From contig CAZCGU010000002.1 of assembly GCA_964498525.1 (NCBI GenBank), forward strand, positions 124,001 to 188,000: 64,000 bases of DNA, written 5' to 3'. Source of the stretch: DTU098 sp964498525 (lineage in GTDB: Bacteria; Bacillota; Desulfotomaculia; Desulfotomaculales; Pelotomaculaceae). The position numbers and the translations under genes are program-made. Under the pieces are notes generated by a model that made no database searches, was not told where the DNA came from, and was given only the letters and a program-made list of their open reading frames with translations. Positions 43,336 to 51,950 of this stretch are shown piece by piece (positions within the stretch are counted from its first letter, which is position 1; every line of letters begins with the position of its first letter).

Positions 43336-43839
43336 TTGTTGAAAACGATCTGGATGATCATCCTTCTGGTTATTCTTGTAAGTAGTATCTGGCGCCGGAT
43401 GGAACGTGCCGGATCGGGAACGGCCTACCGTGAACCGAAGGAGACGTTACCGGAGGTAACGTACGGGGAAGGGGGGCGGAAATTGAATCTCCCCGGTTAC
43501 ATCACCGGGCGTGACAGCGAGCCGGTTGTACCTGAAAGAAAAGATGAACCCGGGGTTCGCCGGGAGAGAATTGCAGCAGCCCGGCGTCCCCTGGAAACGG
43601 AACAGCCGGGGTGGGAGGCGGGGGAAATCAATTTGGAATTGCCCGGCCGGCTGCCCCCAACCGGTAACTTGCCCGGTCAGGCCCTTGGTGTTGTCCCCCG
43701 GGAGCGTTGCAAGGAGCGTACCGGGAAAAACTGTTTTACTGACATCCAGGGCCCGGGGCAGGTTTTGCAGGGGATTGTCTGGTCCGAAATACTGGGGCCC
43801 CGCGGTGGCATCTGGGTGAAAAGAAAAAATAAGAGGTAG
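43336..43839 (+). CDS. Hypothetical single-pass membrane protein between floA and yqfC
   Basis: 167 residues; two TTG codons in a row (43336, 43339) follow AAGGGTGTG. One N-terminal helix (about 3-18, TIWMIILLVILVSSIWR) precedes a charged, Pro/Gly/Arg-rich and probably disordered region (EPVVPERKDEPGVRRERIAA). A short folded end follows (TDIQGPGQVLQGIVWSEILG, PRGGIWVKRKNKR). No domain recognised. Likely in the floA transcript. Confidence 0.6.
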   Translation: MLKTIWMIILLVILVSSIWRRMERAGSGTAYREPKETLPEVTYGEGGRKLNLPGYITGRDSEPVVPERKDEPGVRRERIAAARRPLETEQPGWEAGEINLELPGRLPPTGNLPGQALGVVPRERCKERTGKNCFTDIQGPGQVLQGIVWSEILGPRGGIWVKRKNKR

Positions 43840-44043
43840 GCGAGAAAAGGGAATTAACCCCAGGGGTGTTTTCCAGGCGCCGGGAAACATACCCGGCAAA
43901 TAGCCCCCGAATAGAGCATCCCGGTACCAACAAGGAAAACACAACCAGATCTATATTAGCGATCATAGGATGATATGGTTTCCATAAAATAGGTAATTAT
44001 TCCCCTCCGGCCGCATAAAATTGTGGCAAGGAGGGGATTTTTT

Positions 44044-44325
44044 ATGGCCTGGCAAGATGTTAAAAGAAAAGTAAAAAAACAGGTTTCGGAAATCCTGGAA
44101 ATACCAGGTGACGTTGCCCTGGACTTGCCCAAGATTATCCTGTTTGGCAATGTCCAGCTTTATGTTGAAAACCACAAGGGCATACTTGAGTACAGCCCGG
44201 AAGGGGTTCGTATCAGTGTCGGGGAAGGGGAGGTTGTTGTTGAGGGAAAAACCCTGGTTTTACGCAATATCCTGCCCGATGAATTGTGTATAGAAGGCAG
44301 GATCCACTCCCTGAGATTCGATTGA
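44044..44325 (+). CDS. yqfC: Sporulation protein YqfC
   Basis: 93 residues from ATG 44044 (AAGGAGGGG 7 bases ahead). YqfC is a small conserved protein of the SigmaE regulon. Features are the basic N-terminus (WQDVKRKVKKQVSEILEIPG), DLPKIILFGNVQLYVENHKG, and a short beta-rich end (VVVEGKTLVLRNILPDELCI). Followed by yqfD. The 200-base region ahead contains CCATAAAAT downstream of a CATA element, which could be a SigmaE promoter, but the match is loose. Confidence 0.9.
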   Translation: MAWQDVKRKVKKQVSEILEIPGDVALDLPKIILFGNVQLYVENHKGILEYSPEGVRISVGEGEVVVEGKTLVLRNILPDELCIEGRIHSLRFD

Positions 44326-44394
44326 ATTGTAAAAACACCTTAACGATGGCTGCGGGCCTTGCGTAACCAATATCCACATACAGGGGGATGAAAT

Positions 44395-45651
44395 ATGTTA
44401 TTATTTAAAGTAATGTCTTTTTTACTGGGCTACGTAACCATTTCAGTCACCGGACCGGCCCCGGAAAAATTCATTAATATGGCGGCTAGCAGGGGAATCA
44501 GCCTTTGGGATGTCGATCGGTCCGGGGATGGTTCAATCTGTTTAAAGGTCAGGGTAAACGCAATAAAACCAATGCGGCATATAGCCAGGCGCACCTGCTG
44601 CCGTTTCCGGATCCTCCGACGAGAGGGTTTACCCTTTCACCTCGCCCGCCTGCGCCGGAGAAAAACACTGGCCCTGGGGGCTGTCTTTTGCGTGTGTGTC
44701 CTCTATCTCCTCACTTCCTTTGTCTGGTTTATCGAGGTGAAAGGCAACGAACAGCTGAATTCCGAAGAATTGCTGGGAGTTGCGGCCGAAGCAGGCCTTA
44801 CCAGGGGTGTGCCAAAATGGCATGTGGAAACGGATGCAGTGGAGGCCAAAATCATGGAAAGATTACCCCTTGTGGCCTGGACAGGCGTCTATCTTCAGGG
44901 GACAAGGGTAATAATAGAAGTTTCGGAGCGAACCATGCCTGTAAAGGAAGATGATCGGCCTGCCCATATTGTTGCCGGTAAGGCAGGACTTATTAAAGAA
45001 GTGCTGGTTATCAGCGGTCATCCGGTTGTGCGGGAAGGGGATACTGTTGTTCCCGGACAGGTGCTCATATCAGGTGAAATACCCGCCCCGGAGGAGCAGT
45101 CAGGTCCGGGTGGGGAACAAAAGCCGGGCCAAAACCACGGAATTATTAAGCCGCCCGACTATGTGCACGCCAGGGGTATTGTCCGGGCCCGGGTCTGGTA
45201 CGAGGGTTACGGTGAAGTCCCATTGCTGGAGGAGGGTCGGCGTCCCACGGGAAGGTTAGAAACCCGGGTCAGTATTAAATTTGAAGGTAAGGAAATAATT
45301 CTATCAGGCAGTAAAAATATTCCCTATGAACACTATAAAACCGATACTTTAGTTAAAAGCCCTCCTGCGTGGAGGAATCTTACCATACCCGTCGAACTAG
45401 TAACAATCAAGTACTTTGAACTATTGGACTACCGGGAAGAACGCAGCCGGGGGGAAGCCCGCAGTCTGGCTGAAGAAAAAGCCTTGCAGGAAGCGCAGGC
45501 ATCCCTGCCTCAAAATACCAGAGTGGAGATGCAGTTGGTGGAAGAGGTGCATACGGGACGCCCGGAAAATCTTGTGCGCGTTAAGGCTGTGCTCGAGGTT
45601 GTGGAAGATATTGGGGCGGATAAACATTTCGGAACCTTAAACAGTAAATAG
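44395..45651 (+). CDS. yqfD: Sporulation protein YqfD
   Basis: 418 residues, ATG. N-terminal soluble part (FLLGYVTISVTGPAPEKFIN), one membrane helix at about 98-118 (ALGAVFCVCVLYLLTSFVWF), then the extracytoplasmic YqfD domain (EVKGNEQLNSEELLGVAAEA, SERTMPVKEDDRPAHIVAGK, GLIKEVLVISGHPVVREGDT). SigmaE-dependent mother-cell membrane protein; mechanism unknown. The yqfC-yqfD-phoH-yqfF-ybeY order is classic. Confidence 0.93.
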   Translation: MLLFKVMSFLLGYVTISVTGPAPEKFINMAASRGISLWDVDRSGDGSICLKVRVNAIKPMRHIARRTCCRFRILRREGLPFHLARLRRRKTLALGAVFCVCVLYLLTSFVWFIEVKGNEQLNSEELLGVAAEAGLTRGVPKWHVETDAVEAKIMERLPLVAWTGVYLQGTRVIIEVSERTMPVKEDDRPAHIVAGKAGLIKEVLVISGHPVVREGDTVVPGQVLISGEIPAPEEQSGPGGEQKPGQNHGIIKPPDYVHARGIVRARVWYEGYGEVPLLEEGRRPTGRLETRVSIKFEGKEIILSGSKNIPYEHYKTDTLVKSPPAWRNLTIPVELVTIKYFELLDYREERSRGEARSLAEEKALQEAQASLPQNTRVEMQLVEEVHTGRPENLVRVKAVLEVVEDIGADKHFGTLNSK

Positions 45652-45678
45652 AAGCCCTTAAGGAGGTATAGCCGGATT

Positions 45679-46659
45679 TTGTCCCAAAAGTTTGAAGCCA
45701 GATTTGAACTGGACGATATTATTGCCGCAGCAGAAATTTTTGGAAAGCATGATCAGCATCTTACGCAAATTGAAAAAGCGCTGGAGGTCCGGCTTGTGTC
45801 CCGGGGGCAGGAAATGATTATTACCGGGGATAAAGAAAAGACGGAACAGGCCCGGGAAGTTTTGAGCCAGCTGCAAAAATTCTACCGTGCCGGGAACCGT
45901 CTGACCTTCCGTGAGGTTGCCTACGCCATTAAAGCCGCCCAGAGCGGTACCAAAAACGCCCTTGTAGCTCTGGCTACGGATATTGCCATGATTACACCCC
46001 GGGGCAAGCAAATTAAACCCAAAACCATTGGCCAGAAAAAATATGTTGAGCAGATTAAAACCCATGATATTGTCTTTGCCATCGGTCCGGCCGGTACGGG
46101 AAAGACCTACCTGGCTGTTGTCATGGCTATTAAGGCGTTGCGCAACAAGGATGTGGAGCGTCTGGTGCTGACCCGCCCGGCGGTGGAGGCAGGTGAAAAA
46201 TTGGGTTTCTTGCCCGGAGATCTGCAGGAAAAGATAGACCCCTATTTAAGGCCGCTTTATGACAGTCTTTACGATGTTCTGGGTGTTGACAACACCATCA
46301 AATACCTGGAAAAGAACATTATTGAAATAGCACCTCTGGCCTATATGCGGGGAAGAACGTTGGAAGACTCGTTTATTATTCTGGATGAGGCCCAAAACAC
46401 AACACCGGAACAGATGAAGATGTTCCTGACCCGTCTCGGCTTCGGTTCCAAAGCAGTCATCACCGGGGATGTTACCCAGACTGACCTGCCCAGGGGACAG
46501 GCCTCCGGCCTGATTCATGCTCTGGCCGTCCTGAAGGAAATTAAGGGCCTGGGTATTCACACAATGACCGGGGAAGATATTGTCCGGCATCCCCTGGTGG
46601 AAGAAATAATCAAAGCTTACGAAGGGGAAGAGCGGGAAGTTGTGGCCAAAGAGGAGTGA
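45679..46659 (+). CDS. phoH: PhoH family protein (PhoH/YbeZ)
   Basis: 326 residues, TTG start after GGAGGT. N-terminal KH-like RNA-binding region (DIIAAAEIFGKHDQHLTQIE), then a RecA-like ATPase with Walker A FAIGPAGTGKTYLAVV, LVLTRPAVEAGEKLGFLPGD, Walker B FIILDEAQNTTPEQMKMFL and VITGDVTQTDLP. PhoH/YbeZ works with the YbeY RNase encoded two genes downstream in rRNA processing. It ends at 46659, six bases before the next start. Confidence 0.95.
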   Translation: MSQKFEARFELDDIIAAAEIFGKHDQHLTQIEKALEVRLVSRGQEMIITGDKEKTEQAREVLSQLQKFYRAGNRLTFREVAYAIKAAQSGTKNALVALATDIAMITPRGKQIKPKTIGQKKYVEQIKTHDIVFAIGPAGTGKTYLAVVMAIKALRNKDVERLVLTRPAVEAGEKLGFLPGDLQEKIDPYLRPLYDSLYDVLGVDNTIKYLEKNIIEIAPLAYMRGRTLEDSFIILDEAQNTTPEQMKMFLTRLGFGSKAVITGDVTQTDLPRGQASGLIHALAVLKEIKGLGIHTMTGEDIVRHPLVEEIIKAYEGEEREVVAKEE

Positions 46660-46664
46660 AACTT

Positions 46665-48845
46665 ATGTTCACCTTCGGTGGGATGAAAAACAGGTTGGCG
46701 GCCGTCCTGTCCCTGCTGACAAGGCAGCGTAAGATACGAAGGGGCAGCGCGGCAATTTTATTTCTGTTTCTTTTAACCCTGATTATGTCCGTTAACTTTT
46801 TTCCGAACAAAACCAACCCGCAGGTGGGGCAGGTATCCCCCAGGACTTTTTACGCGGATGAAAGTATTGTATTTGAAGACAAGAACAAGACAATTGAACA
46901 GCGCCGGCTCGCCGCGGAAAAAGTGGAAAAGGTTTTCGCCAAAGATCCCCAGGTCAGTATCGGTGTTCAACAGGATATCTCCGAGCAGGCGGGGGCATTG
47001 GGCGAGGTGCAGGAAGATGATAGTCTGGACCGCGCCGCCAAAGTAGACAGATTAAATGAAATCCTTCCCTTCACCCTGGCTGCTCAGGATCTGGAAAAAC
47101 TGGCGGAATCCACTCCGGGCTATACGCAACAGATTGAGAGTTCATTAAAAGGCATAATTGCCGCAAGTATGGAGGAGGGCGACGGGATTACCCAGGACAA
47201 CCTGGCGGAAGCCAAAAGAAATATTGCCGGCCAGATTTCCAGGATGAGCCTGCCCGGGCATTATGAAAATTATTCCACCGGGCTAATTGACCTTTATCTG
47301 CGCCCCAATGCCTTTATTGACTACGAGATGACCAGACAAAAACAAGAAGAGGCCATGGAACTTATTGTTCCAACCATGATTACCGTCAAGGAAAGCGAAA
47401 AAATTATCGGGGAAGGTGAGATTGTAACCGAGGAGCATATGGCCAAGCTTCAGGCCCTGGGCATTACCAGGGCTAAACTTCCCTGGACCTCGGTCGTGGG
47501 CGTTTTCCTGCTGACGGTTTTGCTGACAGTGGTTGTACTGTTTTATCTTTTCCAGCAAAACCGGGAAATTTATGATCACCCCGGACACATTTATTTGCTG
47601 GGGATAATTGTCATAGTGGTTTTGGCGGTGGGGAAAGCAATCATTGCCATCAATGTCAACCAGTGGCCGGAATTCGGCGCCCAGTTTGGGTACATGGTAC
47701 CCCTTGCGGCAGCCGGGATGTTAATTGCCATTCTTCTGGATTCCCGGTTGGCGGTGCTGGTGGTGGCCATCATGGGCTTTATGCTGGCCATAATGACGGA
47801 CAATCAACTGCGTTTCGGGTTGGTGGGACTGATTGGCGGAATTACCGGCGTTTACAGCGTGTCCAAGCTCAGCCAGCGGGGCGATCTGGTTCGTGCCGGG
47901 TTTTACACCAGCGGCGCCAATGTTGTGGCAATCTTTGTTGTTGGACTGGTTACAGGAACCCCCTTGGGCCTGCTGATTTCCACGAGCCTGGCCCTGGGTA
48001 TTACCAGCGGTATTCTGTCATCAATCCTTACCAACGGCTCCCTGCCTTTTTTGGAACATACTTTCCAGATTACTTCTCCCGTAAGGCTTTTGGAACTTTC
48101 CCACCCCAACAATGTCCTTTTGAAGAGGCTTCTGACCGAAGCCCCCGGGACGTATCACCACAGTATTATTGTGGGTAATTTAGCCGAGTCGGCCGCAGAT
48201 GCGGTGGGCGGCGAATCCCTGCTGGTCAGGGTGGGCGCTTACTACCACGACATCGGTAAAATTAAAAGGCCGTATTTTTTTATTGAAAATCAAATGACTT
48301 CTGATAATCCCCACGATAAAATCGCACCTTCCCTGAGTACATTAATTCTGACTTCCCATGTCAAGGACGGAGTGGAATTGGCCAGGGAGCACAGGCTGCC
48401 CCAGGGGATCATAGATATCATCGAGCAGCACCACGGCAGCGGTCTGGTCAGTTATTTTTATCATAAGGCTCTGGAAAGCGACCGGACTGAAACCGTGACC
48501 GAGGAAGAATTCCGGTATGAAGGGCCCAAACCCCAGACCAAGGAAGCGGCCCTGGTCATGCTGGCCGATTCTGTGGAGGCAGCGGTGCGCTCCCTGCAAA
48601 ACCGTACCGCAGGCCGGGTAGAAGGGCTGGTACGGAAGATTATCAAGGATAAATTAAATGACGGCCAGCTGGATGAGTGCGACCTTACCTTAAAGGATCT
48701 CGATATCATTGCTACAGCCTTTGTCAGGGTGTTAACTGGAATTTTTCACTCGCGGATTGAGTACCCGGACATGGCCCAGGAAATAGAAAGGAGAAAGAAA
48801 CGTGCCGGTACTCGTAAACAACTTGCAGAAAGAAATGGCGGTTGA
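46665..48845 (+). CDS. pgpH: 7TM-HD phosphodiesterase YqfF (PgpH type)
   Basis: 726 residues from ATG 46665, eight bases after GAGGAG; a GTG at 46656 overlaps that site. N-terminal helix, an extracellular domain of about 250 residues (VGQVSPRTFYADESIVFEDK), seven membrane helices (about 270-490), and a cytoplasmic HD domain: TYHHSIIVGNLAESAADAVG, AYYHDIGKIKRPYFF with H528-D529. Relatives hydrolyse c-di-AMP. The 3' end overlaps ybeY by 44 bases. Confidence 0.94.
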   Translation: MFTFGGMKNRLAAVLSLLTRQRKIRRGSAAILFLFLLTLIMSVNFFPNKTNPQVGQVSPRTFYADESIVFEDKNKTIEQRRLAAEKVEKVFAKDPQVSIGVQQDISEQAGALGEVQEDDSLDRAAKVDRLNEILPFTLAAQDLEKLAESTPGYTQQIESSLKGIIAASMEEGDGITQDNLAEAKRNIAGQISRMSLPGHYENYSTGLIDLYLRPNAFIDYEMTRQKQEEAMELIVPTMITVKESEKIIGEGEIVTEEHMAKLQALGITRAKLPWTSVVGVFLLTVLLTVVVLFYLFQQNREIYDHPGHIYLLGIIVIVVLAVGKAIIAINVNQWPEFGAQFGYMVPLAAAGMLIAILLDSRLAVLVVAIMGFMLAIMTDNQLRFGLVGLIGGITGVYSVSKLSQRGDLVRAGFYTSGANVVAIFVVGLVTGTPLGLLISTSLALGITSGILSSILTNGSLPFLEHTFQITSPVRLLELSHPNNVLLKRLLTEAPGTYHHSIIVGNLAESAADAVGGESLLVRVGAYYHDIGKIKRPYFFIENQMTSDNPHDKIAPSLSTLILTSHVKDGVELAREHRLPQGIIDIIEQHHGSGLVSYFYHKALESDRTETVTEEEFRYEGPKPQTKEAALVMLADSVEAAVRSLQNRTAGRVEGLVRKIIKDKLNDGQLDECDLTLKDLDIIATAFVRVLTGIFHSRIEYPDMAQEIERRKKRAGTRKQLAERNGG

Positions 48846-49260
48846 GGAAAGCCTTATTGAGCTTCTCAGCAGGGCTGTGGGGGCAGTTTTAAAGGAGCAG
48901 GGCTTCGGGGAGGAAGCCGAAGTCAGCCTGGTGTTCGTGGACGACGCCTATATTCAAGGGTTGAATAATCAGTACCGGGGCGTGGACAGCCCCACCGATG
49001 TACTTTCCTTTGCCATGCTGGAAGGAGAAAATGTTCCCGGGGAAGAGGAGGAGATCATCCTGGGGGATGTGGTGATTTCTTTGGAGACCGCCGGACGCCA
49101 GGCCCGGGAGTTCGGTCACAGCTTTCACCGGGAGGTGGCATATTTGACAGTACATGGTGTATTGCACCTGTTGGGTTACGACCACCAGGAGGAGGAAGAG
49201 CGCCGGAGGATGCGTCAAAGAGAAGAAGAGATCCTGACCCGTTTTAATCTGCCGGAATAG
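48802..49260 (+). CDS. ybeY: Endoribonuclease YbeY
   Basis: 152 residues, GTG start inside the end of the preceding gene. A zinc-dependent RNase for 16S rRNA 3'-end maturation and 70S quality control. The metal motif HGVLHLLGYDH (H-x3-H-x5-H) lies near residues 114-124, preceded by DSPTDVLSFAMLEGE and LGDVVISLETA. Part of the phoH-pgpH-ybeY-dgkA-cdd-era row. Confidence 0.96.
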   Translation: MPVLVNNLQKEMAVEESLIELLSRAVGAVLKEQGFGEEAEVSLVFVDDAYIQGLNNQYRGVDSPTDVLSFAMLEGENVPGEEEEIILGDVVISLETAGRQAREFGHSFHREVAYLTVHGVLHLLGYDHQEEEERRRMRQREEEILTRFNLPE

Positions 49261-49339
49261 GGCAATCGGCGATTATTCAGACTATGCCTGCAAGAATGGT
49301 GAATTGAGGGCGCTTAGAACCAACAGATAGGTGGCTGCC

Positions 49340-50038
49340 ATGGGCCTGGAAAAAATTTTACACAGTTTTCAATATGCCGTAGCCGGTCTGGTTTATGCCT
49401 TGAAAACGCAGCGCAATATGCGTATCCATTTTACGGCTGCTTTGATTGTCCTGGGAGCGGGTTTGTATTTCAGGATCGGTACCAGGGACCTTGTTTTGCT
49501 GCTCTTCGCCATTACCCTTGTGCTCATGGCCGAAATGTTCAACACCTCCATCGAAAAGGCGATTGATCTTTTCGTTCAGGAATACCACCACCTGGCCAAA
49601 GTCGCCAAAAATGCGGCTGCAGGGGCAGTGCTTGTAACAGCCCTGAATGCGCTGGTGGTGGCCTATGTTGTCTTTTATCCCAGGCTGGAAAGCATCGGCT
49701 TGAGTACCGGCAGGGGCAGGGGGGCTCCCCTTCTGGCTACGACAGCCTCCTTTTTACTGGTTATGCTGTTGACCATGGCAGGAAAGGCCTGGGTGAGTAT
49801 GGGTACCGGTAAAAAGGGAAGGTTACTCAGCGGCCGTACGGCCCTGGCCTTCGCCGGCGGCACGGCGCTAACCATGCTGTCAGGGGATTTTCTGGTTGCA
49901 ACCATTGCCCTGGCCCTGGCTTTACTGGTGGCGCACGGCAGGCTGGGGCCGGAATCCCCCGGGCTTGCCGGGATTATTACCGGTGCGCTGCTGGGAACCT
50001 TTGTTACGGCAGCCGTTTTTAAACTGGCCGGATGGTGA
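49340..50038 (+). CDS. dgkA: DgkA-type (undecaprenol/diacylglycerol) kinase fused to a degenerate PAP2-like domain
   Basis: 232 residues from ATG 49340 (AGGTGG ahead). Residues 1-115 are a complete DgkA-type lipid kinase with three helices and the active-site helix LVLMAEMFNTSIEKAIDLF. The C-terminal 110 residues form four more helices resembling a PAP2 phosphatase. The usual PSGH reads LSGR (residues 164-166, RTALAFAGGTALTML), and the last motif (SRVxxxxH) reads HGRLGPESPG, so the catalytic histidines are lost. Undecaprenol kinase is the likely activity; the extra domain is probably inactive. Confidence 0.85.
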   Translation: MGLEKILHSFQYAVAGLVYALKTQRNMRIHFTAALIVLGAGLYFRIGTRDLVLLLFAITLVLMAEMFNTSIEKAIDLFVQEYHHLAKVAKNAAAGAVLVTALNALVVAYVVFYPRLESIGLSTGRGRGAPLLATTASFLLVMLLTMAGKAWVSMGTGKKGRLLSGRTALAFAGGTALTMLSGDFLVATIALALALLVAHGRLGPESPGLAGIITGALLGTFVTAAVFKLAGW

Positions 50039-50180
50039 AGAAGGTCGGGCCTGTTATGCCGAAAAAGCTCCGTAAGTTGAGGCAACGGGCCCTCACCCCT
50101 ATTTGGTAGCGCCCGGCCATTTTATCATGAACTGTTTTTATAGATCTTTAACCTCGCGGTATTTCAGGGAAAGGGGAAAT

Positions 50181-50609
50181 ATGGATATTCCGGTTGAAAA
50201 GCTGATTAACGCTGCTCAAACCGCCAGGGAAACGGCCTATGCGCCTTATTCCAACTACAGGGTGGGCGCCGCTATCCTTACCAGCAAGGGCCGGTGTTAC
50301 ACGGGCTGTAATATTGAAAACGCATCCTACAGTCTCACCTGCTGCGCTGAACGGGTGGCCCTCTACAAAGCCGTATCCGACGGAGAGATGGACTTTGTGG
50401 CCATCGCTGTAACAGCAGGCACTGCTGACTATTGTGTGCCCTGCGGGGCCTGCCGCCAGGCTTTGGCCGAGTTTGGGACCGGAATGAAGGTCTATATGGT
50501 CAACGGGCAGGGAGATTACCTCGTTAAGATGCTGGAGGCCCTGTTGCCCTGTGTTTTTGACCGGGGGAGGCTTCTTGCCGCCGGGGAGGCAGGTCCGGCT
50601 GCTCGCTGA
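50181..50609 (+). CDS. cdd: Cytidine deaminase
   Basis: 142 residues from ATG 50181, after AAAGGGGAAAT; the frame is open upstream. Deaminates cytidine/deoxycytidine for pyrimidine salvage. APYSNYRVGAAILTSKG and YTGCNIENASYSLTCCAERV, with the catalytic CAE (Glu in CAERVALYKA) and the zinc-binding PCGACRQALAEFG. Usual tetrameric Cdd length. Located between dgkA and era, as in many Firmicutes. Confidence 0.96.
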   Translation: MDIPVEKLINAAQTARETAYAPYSNYRVGAAILTSKGRCYTGCNIENASYSLTCCAERVALYKAVSDGEMDFVAIAVTAGTADYCVPCGACRQALAEFGTGMKVYMVNGQGDYLVKMLEALLPCVFDRGRLLAAGEAGPAAR

Positions 50610-50660
50610 TAATTGTCCGGTGCAGCTCAAGAATTAATTCTATTTTAAAAAATCCTTGGC

Positions 50661-50770
50661 GTTGTTTAATAGCCCTTAAAATTGTTTAGGGCAGCCCCGG
50701 GCATTGTTTGGAATAACCTTGAACATTGTTTATAATAACCTTGGAAGTGTTGTTTGGGATAACCTTTATG
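50661..50770 (+). repeat. Five degenerate tandem repeats, about 22 nt each
   Basis: Units start at 50661, 50681, 50703, 50725 and 50749, each opening with RTTGTTT. The later three share RTTGTTTNNNATAACCTT (ATTGTTTGGAATAACCTTGA; ATTGTTTATAATAACCTTGG; GTTGTTTGGGATAACCTTTA). Spacing is 20, 22, 22 and 24 nt. They fill the cdd-era gap, 110 bases ahead of era. Not CRISPR-like: no unique spacers. Confidence 0.7.
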
Positions 50771-50882
50771 TTTTTAAAAATAATCTTTAACGCTGTTCAA
50801 GATAAATCACCTTTACGGGGCCGCATCTTAAATAGAGGGCGATACAGGTCAAAAGCGTTAATTCATACTGGGGGACGATTTT

Positions 50883-51791
50883 TTGGTAATGGATGGAGAA
50901 TCTTTCAAATCGGGTTTTGCCGCCCTGGTGGGCAGAACCAATGTGGGTAAATCCACCCTTTTGAATAAAGTGATGGGTAGAAAAATGGCCATCATGTCGG
51001 ACAAGCCGCAAACCACCAGAAACAAGATTTTATGTGTCCTCACCAGGGAAGACAGCCAGGTTGTTTTTCTGGATACCCCGGGGATCCACAAGCCAAAGCA
51101 TAAGTTGGGTGAGCGTCTGGTACAGGTAGCCCTTAAGACACTAAACGAAGTCGATCTGATTCTTTTTCTGGTGGAAGCAAACCAACCGCCGGGACCCGGT
51201 GATCTTTTTGTGGTGGAGCGCTTTGCAGGTCTCAAAACGCCGGTAGTTTTGGTTGTTAACAAGCTGGACCTGGTTTCAAAGGAAGAACTGCTCCCCTTGC
51301 TTGATCAGTACAGCAGGCTTTACAACTTTTTGGAAATAGTGCCGGTTTCAGCCCTTACCGGTGAAAACCTGCCCCGTTTGCTGGAGATCATCACCAGAAA
51401 CCTGCCGGCTGGCCCCAAATACTATCCTGACGACATGATCACCGACAGGCCGGAAGCCTTTATCATGGCAGAACTGATTCGGGAAAAGGTCCTTATGCTA
51501 ACCTCCCAGGAAGTACCCCATTCGGTGGCGGTGGTGATCGAGGAACTGGATCGGCGACCCAATCAGGTAGTGGCGGTGCGTGCCGTTATCTATACCGAAA
51601 GGGACTCGCAGAAGGGTATTTTAATTGGAAAACAAGGGCAGATGATGAAACAAATCGGCCGCCTGGCCAGGGAAGATATTGAAAGTTTACTGGGTTCAAA
51701 AATTTATCTTGAGCTCTGGGTTAAAGTTAAGACCGACTGGCGGAACAAGGAAGCCCAGATCAGGCATTTCGGTTACAGGGAAGATGTCTAG
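50883..51791 (+). CDS. era: GTPase Era
   Basis: 302 residues, TTG start after GGGGGA. GTPase that binds the 16S 3' end during 30S assembly. G1 GRTNVGKST (Thr in place of the common Pro), G2 QTTRNKI, G3 DTPGIHKPK, G4 NKLD, G5 VSALTGEN. The KH domain has LIGKQGQMMKQIGRLAREDI, followed by the LELWVKVKTDWRNKEAQIRH end. Standard length. A tandem repeat array precedes it and a terminator follows. Confidence 0.97.
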   Translation: MVMDGESFKSGFAALVGRTNVGKSTLLNKVMGRKMAIMSDKPQTTRNKILCVLTREDSQVVFLDTPGIHKPKHKLGERLVQVALKTLNEVDLILFLVEANQPPGPGDLFVVERFAGLKTPVVLVVNKLDLVSKEELLPLLDQYSRLYNFLEIVPVSALTGENLPRLLEIITRNLPAGPKYYPDDMITDRPEAFIMAELIREKVLMLTSQEVPHSVAVVIEELDRRPNQVVAVRAVIYTERDSQKGILIGKQGQMMKQIGRLAREDIESLLGSKIYLELWVKVKTDWRNKEAQIRHFGYREDV

Positions 51792-51827
51792 GAGAGACTA
51801 GAACAGGCGGTTGTATGCTTAAAAGAG

Positions 51828-51858
51828 CTGTCCACTTTCCGCCGGACAGTTTTTGTTA
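51828..51858 (+). terminator. era terminator
   Basis: CTGTCC (51828-51833) / GGACAG (51844-51849), 10-nt loop, then TTTTTGTTATT. Confidence 0.75.
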
Positions 51859-51950
51859 TTCTTGAGGGGAAATCGGGTTTTCATTTTAAGGACAGCCTCC
51901 CTTTCTGGGACAGGGGGTTTTTAGGATTTCAACACAAGGGGGTTCCCAGG

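Noticed and set aside
50661..50770. Repeats before era as a CRISPR array
   Set aside because: Units are directly adjacent, degenerate and lack unique spacers; no cas genes nearby.
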